This document shows, piece by piece, positions 1 through 4,775 of a stretch of DNA of 9,674 nucleotides. This stretch comes from Eubacterium sp. Its GTDB lineage: Bacteria > Bacillota > Clostridia > Oscillospirales > Acutalibacteraceae. The stretch spans positions 1 to 9,674 of the forward strand of contig JAILGO010000093.1 in NCBI GenBank assembly GCA_024696725.1, written 5' to 3'. Each line of letters starts with the position of its first letter. Position 1 is the stretch's first letter. Under the pieces are notes generated by a model. That model saw only the letters and a list, made by a program, of their open reading frames with translations, was not told where the DNA came from and did no database searches. The translations under genes and the position numbers were made by a program.

Positions 1-95
1 AATGATATAGCTGCTTATGCTTTGCTTCTTAATTGACTCGCGGTATCAAAAACACTTTGATTTTCTACCGTTGGTTCACTCGGTTTTCAACGCAA

Positions 96-130
96 GCCTA
101 AAAACGGCTATATAAAGCCGTTTTTCAGGC
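96..130. terminator. Rho-independent terminator, probably bidirectional
   Basis: A perfect 10-bp stem AAAAACGGCT (100-109) / AGCCGTTTTT (116-125) encloses a 6-base loop. It is lengthened by GCCT (96-99) pairing with AGGC (127-130) across one unpaired C. The A-run on one side and T-run on the other make it usable on both strands. On the plus strand it would end a transcript entering from the left edge. On the minus strand it is a back-up behind the terminator at 143-170. Confidence 0.75.
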
Positions 131-142
131 ATTTTATGCAAT

Positions 143-170
143 AAAAAATGACGATTTCAAAGAATCGTCA
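143..170 (-). terminator. Rho-independent terminator of the predicted small RNA
   Basis: Read on the minus strand, TGACGATT (170-163) pairs with AATCGTCA (156-149) around a 6-base loop and is followed directly by six Ts (148-143). The polarity is clear, because the plus strand has no T-run after the stem. It lies about 43 bases beyond the tRNA-like segment and would end both the predicted small transcript and any read-through from the hydrolase gene. Confidence 0.7.
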
Positions 171-212
171 ATGAATTTAACCCTATTCAATAAATAATCT
201 CAAGCGCATATG

Positions 213-249
213 GTCAGAGTCCGGAGTGTTACCGTTACACTATACCTCT
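213..249 (-). pseudogene. 5' half of a tRNA-Gln(CUG)-like gene, 3' half absent
   Basis: In tRNA numbering on the minus strand: a possible acceptor strand (249-243), TA at positions 8-9 (242-241), a D stem GTGT/ACAC (240-237 and 229-226) closing the loop AACGGTA with the conserved GG, an unpaired T, the anticodon 5' strand CCGGA (224-220) and the loop CTCTGAC (219-213) with anticodon CTG. This fits the 5' half of bacterial tRNA-Gln as I remember it. The next five bases should be TCCGG to close the anticodon stem but are CATAT. No T arm (GGTTCGA-like) and no acceptor 3' strand follow. The homology stops abruptly at the 3' edge of the anticodon loop. The tRNA-Gln assignment is from memory of consensus sequences. 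Confidence 0.45.
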
Positions 250-269
250 GTATCTGTTTTGCAAGAGAT

Positions 270-298
270 ACTATACCACATCCGGAATCAATTATCAA
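270..298 (-). promoter_or_regulatory. Sigma-A-type promoter for the predicted small RNA
   Basis: Minus strand: -35 TTGATA (298-293), a 17-base spacer, and -10 TATAGT (275-270) preceded by TGG, an extended -10 element. Four of six -35 bases and five of six -10 bases match consensus. The spacer contains the palindrome TCCGGA (281-286), which recurs at 220-225 inside the tRNA-like segment. The octamer ACTATACC (plus strand) is also repeated, at 239-246 and 270-277. Confidence 0.5.
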
Positions 299-374
299 GT
301 AAAATTTTATATTTTATTGAATTTTTTTAATTACATAACGCAGATTTCGCATTTTACGTTTCGTTATCCCCCTT

Positions 375-1040
375 TTATTTTATATCCTCTGTAACGCTGA
401 GTATATATTCCGCAATTTTAGTGCTTTTCATAATATAGCTTGTATGGGAGGCGCCGTCGAAGATTTTCAGGCGCGCGTTCGGAATCGTTTCGGCAATATG
501 CACCGTATGGTCGGACTTAATTACGTCGCGCGAGCCGGCGGTTACAAAAACGGGAACGGTAACAGCCTTAAGGATTTCGTCGGTAATATCGGGCTCGCGC
601 ATCATAATCTGCATTTTATCGCTTCTGTCGACGTGGCTCCAGAGTTTAAAGAACGCCATCGGCAGAGGCTTTGTACTGTCGGGATTAAGGCTCGCGCCGC
701 TGATAATCATTTTAGAGAGCAGGTCGGGATGAGAGGAAGCGAGCAGCAGCCCGATAATTCCCCCGTCGCTGAAGCCGTAAAAAAGAGGTTTTTCAAGACC
801 GAGCTTCGTAATGAACTGATACACGTCCTCAGCCATATCCTCATAGTGAAGCGTTTTAACCTTACTGCTTTTTCCGTGGTCGCGGGAATCGAGACAATAA
901 ACCGTAAATCGCTCTCTCAGGAGCTTAACGGCGCTTGAAAAAATCTTATGGTCCATACTGTTACAGTGAACCATTACGAGCGGAGCTCCGCTTCCCTCCT
1001 TCGTATAAAAAAGACGTACGTTATTAACATCAATAAACAT
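375..1040 (-). CDS. Alpha/beta-fold hydrolase
   Basis: A cytoplasmic serine hydrolase of 221 residues, with no signal peptide. The nucleophile elbow G-F-S-D-G places the catalytic Ser at residue 91, followed by DG as in many small esterase/lactonase-like members. The acid is probably Asp172 (AGSRD) and the base His199 (GASH). Residues 25-27 (HCN) occupy the usual oxyanion-hole position. The complete triad argues for an active enzyme; substrate cannot be read from the sequence. I place the start at the ATG at 1040, not at the upstream in-frame ATG at 1079: AGAGAGG sits 7 bases before it and the hydrolase fold begins right after (FIDVNNVRLFY). The Sel1 gene ends 81 bases upstream on the same strand with no terminator between, so co-transcription is possible, but a promoter (1070-1098) lies in the gap. 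Confidence 0.85.
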   Translation of the reverse strand: MFIDVNNVRLFYTKEGSGAPLVMVHCNSMDHKIFSSAVKLLRERFTVYCLDSRDHGKSSKVKTLHYEDMAEDVYQFITKLGLEKPLFYGFSDGGIIGLLLASSHPDLLSKMIISGASLNPDSTKPLPMAFFKLWSHVDRSDKMQIMMREPDITDEILKAVTVPVFVTAGSRDVIKSDHTVHIAETIPNARLKIFDGASHTSYIMKSTKIAEYILSVTEDIK

Positions 1041-1091
1041 ACCGACACCTCTCTGTAATATATACCTGTATTTTATCACAGCGGTGTCGGT
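1041..1091. repeat. 9-bp inverted repeat around the hydrolase promoter and ribosome binding site
   Basis: ACCGACACC (1041-1049) is perfectly repeated in inverted orientation as GGTGTCGGT (1083-1091). One arm touches the hydrolase start codon and covers the 3' end of its ribosome binding site. The other lies in the spacer between the predicted -35 and -10 boxes. The arm centres are 42 bp apart, close to four helical turns. As DNA, the arms could bind a repressor on one helix face. In a read-through RNA from the Sel1 gene, they would form a stem hiding the start site. Either use is inferred. Confidence 0.5.
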
Positions 1092-1098
1092 AAATCAA
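1070..1098 (-). promoter_or_regulatory. Probable hydrolase promoter
   Basis: Minus strand: TTGATT (1098-1093), a 17-base spacer, and TAAAAT (1075-1070). Transcription would start near 1063, giving a leader of about 22 bases that carries AGAGAGG before the ATG at 1040. The spacer contains one arm of the 9-bp inverted repeat, so a bound protein there would block RNA polymerase. Confidence 0.45.
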
Positions 1099-1121
1099 AC
1101 AAAATATTAAATTCGTAAAAA

Positions 1122-1946
1122 CTAATCAATGAATTCCTCAGGCGCGATTTCGCTTTTAAGCTCGATGCGGATTTCATCTATTTTTTTAATTACGTCCTCG
1201 AGCATTTTCTTTTTATAAAAATCGCCGTTCTTAAGCTGGCTGTAATAGTAAAGCTCTGAGCGCTGATAGAAGAACAGCGCAGCTTCCACGTCTCTTTCAC
1301 AGCCCGTTCCGTAATAGAAGCAGTTACCCATTCTAAGACAGATATCGCCGACAACGTCGCAGAACTCGTCAATTCCCTGATACGCCTTTTCATAGAGTGA
1401 AAACGCAAAGTTTTCGTCCTTTTCAACGTACAGTCCTTTAGCGTACATATCGCCGATTTTATAAAGCGATTCAAGCCTGCCCGAAAGCGCGGGCTTAATA
1501 AAGTAATGGTAAGCCGTTTTATAATCTATCTCTACGTCTCTTCCGTAATAATAACAGTAGCCGAGATTTTCTGACGCAATCATATTTCCGTATTCAACAG
1601 CCATCTTATAATACTTTACGGCTTCGGCATAGCTCTGCTCACCTATTCTTCCGGTATAGAAAAGCGAGCCGAGATTAAGCATCGCGTCGGGATTTTCATT
1701 ACTGATTTCGTCGAGAAAAGCAAGCGTTACAAGCTCTCTCGCGATTTCCGGAATATCTTCGGCGGGATTGCAAAACGCAACGTCAGACGCGATAGCGAAA
1801 ACATCGTCGGGATTTAGCTCTCCTCGCTCGTCGGCATAACGCGCGATTGCGTTTTTATAGCAGTCTGCCAAGTCGCTTTCCATAATTTTATTCAGAATCT
1901 CAAGCGCCTTTTCGTCGTCTAAAAGCTTTTTTCCCTGAACAGTCAT
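1122..1946 (-). CDS. Sel1-like tetratricopeptide repeat protein
   Basis: A 274-residue protein of alpha-helical Sel1 repeats, which act as protein-binding scaffolds. No signal peptide or membrane segment is present, so it is probably cytoplasmic. Repeats of about 36 residues are recognisable at 86-121, 122-157, 158-193 and 202-237, each with the pattern A..LG..Y..G...D...A..YY..A. Residues 1-85 are an acidic helical region that I do not recognise. The C-terminus is a charged helix. The start is set by AAGGAG eight bases before the ATG. The partner is unknown. Upstream lies an unusual 13-bp inverted repeat (1973-2050). Downstream, the hydrolase gene follows after 81 bases. Confidence 0.8.
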   Translation of the reverse strand: MTVQGKKLLDDEKALEILNKIMESDLADCYKNAIARYADERGELNPDDVFAIASDVAFCNPAEDIPEIARELVTLAFLDEISNENPDAMLNLGSLFYTGRIGEQSYAEAVKYYKMAVEYGNMIASENLGYCYYYGRDVEIDYKTAYHYFIKPALSGRLESLYKIGDMYAKGLYVEKDENFAFSLYEKAYQGIDEFCDVVGDICLRMGNCFYYGTGCERDVEAALFFYQRSELYYYSQLKNGDFYKKKMLEDVIKKIDEIRIELKSEIAPEEFID

Positions 1947-1972
1947 TTTTATTTCTCCTTAAAAATAATTTC

Positions 1973-2050
1973 TGACAGGGGAACATAAGAAAGAAAGGAA
2001 GGTAAGAACAAAATGAACACTACAAAACAAATGGAGTTGTTCCCCTGTCA
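1973..2050. repeat. 13-bp perfect inverted repeat upstream of the Sel1 gene
   Basis: TGACAGGGGAACA (1973-1985) is mirrored by TGTTCCCCTGTCA (2038-2050), with 52 purine-rich bases between. The pair is GC-rich in an AT-rich gap, and the left arm ends 26 bases before the Sel1 start codon. AATAAT occurs on both sides (1964-1969 and 2050-2055), but unevenly spaced, so a target-site duplication is doubtful. It could be a tiny MITE-like element, a protein-binding operator pair, or the base of a large stem-loop in the Sel1 mRNA leader. Confidence 0.55.
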
Positions 2051-2079
2051 ATAATAACATATCACAAAAGAGAGGAAAA
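2051..2079 (-). promoter_or_regulatory. Possible extended -10 promoter for the Sel1 gene
   Basis: Minus strand: TATTAT (2056-2051) preceded by TGT, an extended -10 element, with only a weak -35 (TTTTCC, 2079-2074) at 17 bases. A start near 2044 would fall in the right arm of the 13-bp inverted repeat, so most of the stem would be in the mRNA leader. A perfect TTGACA (2051-2046) overlaps this box but has no convincing -10 partner. Confidence 0.3.
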
Positions 2080-2118
2080 GTAAACGGTCTTAGTCGATAT
2101 AGTCCCATTATGCGGACC

Positions 2119-2153
2119 GTAAAACAAATCGGAGGCGACTGCGCCGCCTCCGA
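2119..2153 (-). terminator. Terminator of the sigma factor/beta-propeller operon
   Basis: TCGGAGGCG (2129-2137) pairs with CGCCTCCGA (2145-2153), a 9-bp GC-rich stem with a 7-base loop. On the minus strand it is followed by TTTGTTTT. It begins 24 bases after the propeller gene stop codon. Confidence 0.75.
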
Positions 2154-2177
2154 AAGTCTTATTTATTGCGTTCACCG

Positions 2178-4157
2178 TTACTGAAGAAGGAAGGAATAAA
2201 CCGTTTCGCCGTAGGCTTCGGGAGCGTATAGGTAATTGCCTATATAAGTACAGCGCCTTATGTAGTCGCCCGTCTTATAGTTCTTAACCTTTATTTCCCC
2301 GTCCTCAATTCTGATAACAAGCGCTCCTTCGCCGAATTTTCCGTCGCCGTCATTGTAGAGTTCAAGCGGGATTGCCCAGTAACCCTGCTCTTTATTGATT
2401 GTAAGCGCCTTGTGGTCATACTGCGCCTCGCTGCCCGAATCCTTGATTTCATATTCGTCAAGGACCTTCGGATTGCTCTTATCGCTTATATCAAAGAGCG
2501 CAAGCTTCAGCCCGTCGCGGACTATACCGAACTCCTCCTCGCTAGTACAGAAGCCTATACCGAGCATAGTGTTTTCGTCAACGGGAGTCAGGAACGACGA
2601 GAAACCGTCGATTTTAACCTCGCCGAGAATAGTCGGCTCGGTCGGCTTGCTTAAATCAATTATGAAGAGCGGGTCGGTCGTTTCGTAGGTTATTACGTAC
2701 GCCGCGTCGCCGATAAAGCGTACAGCCTCAATATGCTCGTTCTTTGCAAAGCCCTCGGTCTTTCCGATTATGTCGAGGTTTTTATCAAGAACGTAGAGAT
2801 AGTTTCTGTCCTTTTTAACGTCGCCCCAGCGATAGTCGGTTAAAGCTATACGAAGATTTCCGTCCTTTTCGTCCATGGAAAACTGGTCGTTCACGCTGCC
2901 CTTCGCTCTGCCCGTTGCCTCAAGCTTAATCTTCGTTTTATTGAGTGAGTATTTTACTATACGCGTGTATTCCGTATCGTCGCTGTAATTAGTACCCGTA
3001 AGATAGAGATTCTTTTCGTTACAGTAAACCTCGTTATTAACGCCGAGCACCGCTTTCGTTTCCTTTGCGTTTTTCTTTTCATCAAGGTCGACGGCACCGA
3101 TTAAGGTATAGTAATCGCTCTTAGCGCCCTCAATACCGCAGATATCGTTAATGGGGAGCTTATCGGTTTTTCCGTCCTCACCCGTTGCGCAGGGAATATA
3201 GCTTTCCTTAACGCCGTAATAATAGTACCTGCCGTAGCCCGAGATAAGATAAACGCAGGAATCTATCATTCTTGAGGAAACATAGTTTCCGCTCTGCTCG
3301 TATTTATCAACAAGCTTCGGATTATTAATATCGCTTAAATCGTAGGTATAAATAAAGGTATAGGTCGCGCCCTCGTAGTAATTATAGTAAACACCGTCGT
3401 CGAGAACCTCTGAACCGTCGGCGGTTTCGTCCTCGGTTTCGCTTTCCTCTTGCCTGTACTCGGTACGCGTTCCTACGGCTATGAGCTTATCGCCGTAAAT
3501 ATACATTTCGTTAAACTGAAAGATTTTTTCAGCCTCTTCGGGCTCAATTTCGGCAACGCGCTCTGTGTCGCCGTCCTCTGCGGAATAAATCGAGATAACG
3601 CTTCTTCCGTCGTCGCCGATATAGTAGATATACTTTCCGTCGGTCTTGATAATATCCGCCTCGTCAACGGCGTCAACCTGCTTGTTCGTCGTCGCAAAAG
3701 AGGAGCTTTTATCCGAATTAAAGCTTTTAGACGCTCCGTCGGCTGCGCTTTCCGCGCTCAAAGCTGCGTCGCTGTCCATTGACTTTTTGATTCCGCCGAA
3801 GTTTTTAAAGAAGTAGGAATACGAGGTTTCGTTTTCCTTTTGCGCCTCTTTAATCGCCTTCTCAAGCTCGTCGTAGCTCTTATATTCAACTATTCCCCCG
3901 ATATTTGCCTCCGGCGTAACGGGCGCAGACTTTTTGCTGTAGTTAATAACATTTACGGAAACCGCAACAACCGCAAAGCACGCGGCTATCGCAACGGCTG
4001 TCTTATACCACGGAGTTTTTGTTTTTACCTTAATTATATTTCCGCTTTCCGTGTTGAGCTTTTCCTTAACTGCGTCCTCGCTCAGCGAATCGGGAGCCGT
4101 TATATTTTCATTATCAAATTTCTGTGAAATGAATTCAAAATCGTCGTTCTTTTTCAT
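2178..4157 (-). CDS. Membrane-anchored beta-propeller protein, probable anti-sigma or sensor partner
   Basis: A 659-residue protein. Residues 1-50 are a short charged cytoplasmic tail (ITAPDSLSEDAVKEKL). Residues 52-72 form one membrane helix, and the rest should be outside the cell. A low-complexity Ser/Ala/Asp linker (about 125-155) leads to the hallmark start of the PF09826 beta-propeller family (TNKQVDAVDEADIIKTDGKYIYY, about 157-179), which fills the remainder with repeated blades. I start it at the ATG at 4157, because AGGTGA lies five bases before it; a GTG at 4166 is the alternative and adds three residues. Only one base separates it from the sigma factor stop codon, and its ribosome binding site lies inside that gene, so translation is coupled. 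The topology suits an anti-sigma factor sensing an outside signal. The tail has no recognisable zinc anti-sigma motif, so this role is inferred from context. Confidence 0.82.
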   Translation of the reverse strand: MKKNDDFEFISQKFDNENITAPDSLSEDAVKEKLNTESGNIIKVKTKTPWYKTAVAIAACFAVVAVSVNVINYSKKSAPVTPEANIGGIVEYKSYDELEKAIKEAQKENETSYSYFFKNFGGIKKSMDSDAALSAESAADGASKSFNSDKSSSFATTNKQVDAVDEADIIKTDGKYIYYIGDDGRSVISIYSAEDGDTERVAEIEPEEAEKIFQFNEMYIYGDKLIAVGTRTEYRQEESETEDETADGSEVLDDGVYYNYYEGATYTFIYTYDLSDINNPKLVDKYEQSGNYVSSRMIDSCVYLISGYGRYYYYGVKESYIPCATGEDGKTDKLPINDICGIEGAKSDYYTLIGAVDLDEKKNAKETKAVLGVNNEVYCNEKNLYLTGTNYSDDTEYTRIVKYSLNKTKIKLEATGRAKGSVNDQFSMDEKDGNLRIALTDYRWGDVKKDRNYLYVLDKNLDIIGKTEGFAKNEHIEAVRFIGDAAYVITYETTDPLFIIDLSKPTEPTILGEVKIDGFSSFLTPVDENTMLGIGFCTSEEEFGIVRDGLKLALFDISDKSNPKVLDEYEIKDSGSEAQYDHKALTINKEQGYWAIPLELYNDGDGKFGEGALVIRIEDGEIKVKNYKTGDYIRRCTYIGNYLYAPEAYGETVYSFLLQ

Positions 4158-4158
4158 A

Positions 4159-4674
4159 TCAATCACCTAAAAACTCTCTCATTTTCTTTAGACTGCGCGA
4201 CAGCTTTGAGCGTACCGCTCCCGAGGTCATATCAACAGCCTTTGCGATTTCCTTACTGTTTAAGCCGAGCACAACCGACATCAGAACAATTTCTCTTTCG
4301 TCATCCCTGAGGATATCAAGCGCCTGCTGAAGCTCCGTTTTGCGTATTGTGCTTTCCATATCCGAGCCCGCCGCGTCCTTCATACCGTCAATGTCTTCCG
4401 TTTTGTTTTGAAGCGACTGACGGACAATATATGTAACGCAGGAGGCGCGCAGTATGGTAAACAGCCATGAGGAAAATGCCTCGGGCTTTTTAAGGTTGCC
4501 TATCTGTTTAAATGCGGACAAAACGCAATCCGATACGGCGTCCTCCGCGTCCTCGGGATTTCCGAGGCGGTAAAGCGCGTAGCGATAGAGTCTGTCCTTA
4601 TAGATTGAATAGAGCTCACAGAACGAGTCTTTATCGCCCTGCTTCGCCGAAATAATAAGCTGTCTTTCGTCCAT
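4159..4674 (-). CDS. ECF-type RNA polymerase sigma factor
   Basis: A 171-residue sigma-70 family protein with only regions 2 and 4, as expected of the extracytoplasmic-function class. Region 2 spans about 8-75 and includes the core-binding/-10 recognition segment (DAEDAVSDCVLSAFKQI, 42-58, then FSSWLFTI). Region 4 spans about 112-168 with the helix-turn-helix LNSKEIAKAVDMTSGAVRSK (138-157). It directs RNA polymerase to a small regulon. A moderate GGTGG ribosome binding site precedes the ATG at 4674. It is first in an operon with the beta-propeller protein, with one base between the genes. An ECF-like promoter (4712-4737) upstream suggests it activates its own gene. Confidence 0.9.
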   Translation of the reverse strand: MDERQLIISAKQGDKDSFCELYSIYKDRLYRYALYRLGNPEDAEDAVSDCVLSAFKQIGNLKKPEAFSSWLFTILRASCVTYIVRQSLQNKTEDIDGMKDAAGSDMESTIRKTELQQALDILRDDEREIVLMSVVLGLNSKEIAKAVDMTSGAVRSKLSRSLKKMREFLGD

Positions 4675-4711
4675 AATTTCACCACCGTTTTGAAAGCTTT
4701 CATTTGTTAAG

Positions 4712-4737
4712 TATGAAAAATCGCTTAAAGTGTTGCA
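4712..4737 (-). promoter_or_regulatory. Possible autoregulatory ECF-type promoter
   Basis: Minus strand: TGCAAC (4737-4732), 16 bases, then CATA (4715-4712). The layout resembles ECF promoters with an AAC-containing -35 and a CGTA/CGTC-like -10, such as those of Bacillus SigW. No sigma-A promoter of similar quality is seen in the gap. One site alone cannot prove the motif. Confidence 0.3.
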
Positions 4738-4768
4738 AAAAAATTCGGGCAGCTTAAAACTGCCCGAA
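4737..4768 (-). terminator. Terminator of the pseudokinase gene
   Basis: TTCGGGCAG (4744-4752) pairs with CTGCCCGAA (4760-4768) around a 7-base loop. On the minus strand the stem runs into TTTTTTT (4743-4737). It starts seven bases after the pseudokinase stop codon. Its T-run ends at the first base of the possible sigma factor -35 box. Confidence 0.85.
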
Positions 4769-4775
4769 AAAGCTT

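Larger units (their letters stand above)
143..263 (-). ncRNA. Predicted small RNA of about 120 nt with a tRNA-Gln-like 5' half
   Basis: A good promoter (270-298) and an intrinsic terminator (143-170) face the same way and enclose a segment with no open reading frame of note. A start about 7 bases past the -10 box puts the 5' end near 263 and the 3' end near 143. The first half contains the tRNA-like D arm and CUG anticodon loop (213-249). The second half is AT-rich and has no T arm or 3' acceptor strand, so a normal tRNA cannot be made. It could be a dead tRNA gene that kept its promoter and terminator, or a functional tRNA-half-like RNA. No expression evidence is available, and the unit is inferred only from its signals. 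Confidence 0.35.
1..374. other. Left-edge non-coding region with terminators and a predicted small RNA unit
   Basis: No confident protein gene is seen here. In order it holds a 6-bp AT-rich hairpin (45-50 with 56-61), a strong terminator hairpin (96-130), a minus-strand terminator (143-170), a tRNA-Gln-like 5' half (213-249), a minus-strand promoter (270-298) and a very AT-rich stretch (300-374) after the hydrolase stop codon. One plus-strand frame is open from base 1 to a TGA at 34-36. It could be the last 11 codons of a gene entering from the left, which would fit the terminator at 96-130, but 11 codons prove nothing. Confidence 0.6.

Noticed and set aside
1..36. Plus-strand frame open from the left edge, ending in TGA, as the tail of an upstream gene
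   Set aside because: Eleven codons are expected by chance. The plus-oriented terminator at 96-130 fits the idea but does not prove it.
335..367. Inverted repeat ATAACG/CGTTAT after the hydrolase stop as its terminator
   Set aside because: Only 6 AT-rich bp with a 21-base loop, and the minus strand continues with As instead of Ts.
444..938. Plus-strand open frame of 164 codons
   Set aside because: It lies wholly antisense to the hydrolase with its intact catalytic triad, and the encoded peptide shows no recognisable family.
1041..1079. Upstream ATG at 1079 as the hydrolase start
   Set aside because: The 13 extra residues are not part of the hydrolase fold, and they would be encoded by the leader that carries the good AGAGAGG site for the ATG at 1040.
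2013..2054. Plus-strand 13-codon frame inside the 13-bp inverted repeat, with an upstream purine-rich AAGGAAGG
   Set aside because: Far too short to call. The purine run could mimic a ribosome binding site by chance, and no plus-strand promoter is visible.
2084..2120. ACGGTC/GACCGT inverted repeat as a second terminator
   Set aside because: Six bp with a 25-base loop. The hairpin at 2129-2153 explains termination better.
3450..3782. Plus-strand open frame of 110 codons and other frames opposite the propeller gene
   Set aside because: They are antisense to a well-supported protein and have no ribosome binding site or family signature.
4158..4166. GTG at 4166 as start of the propeller gene
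   Set aside because: It would overlap the sigma gene and add only three residues. The ATG at 4157 has AGGTGA at the right distance.
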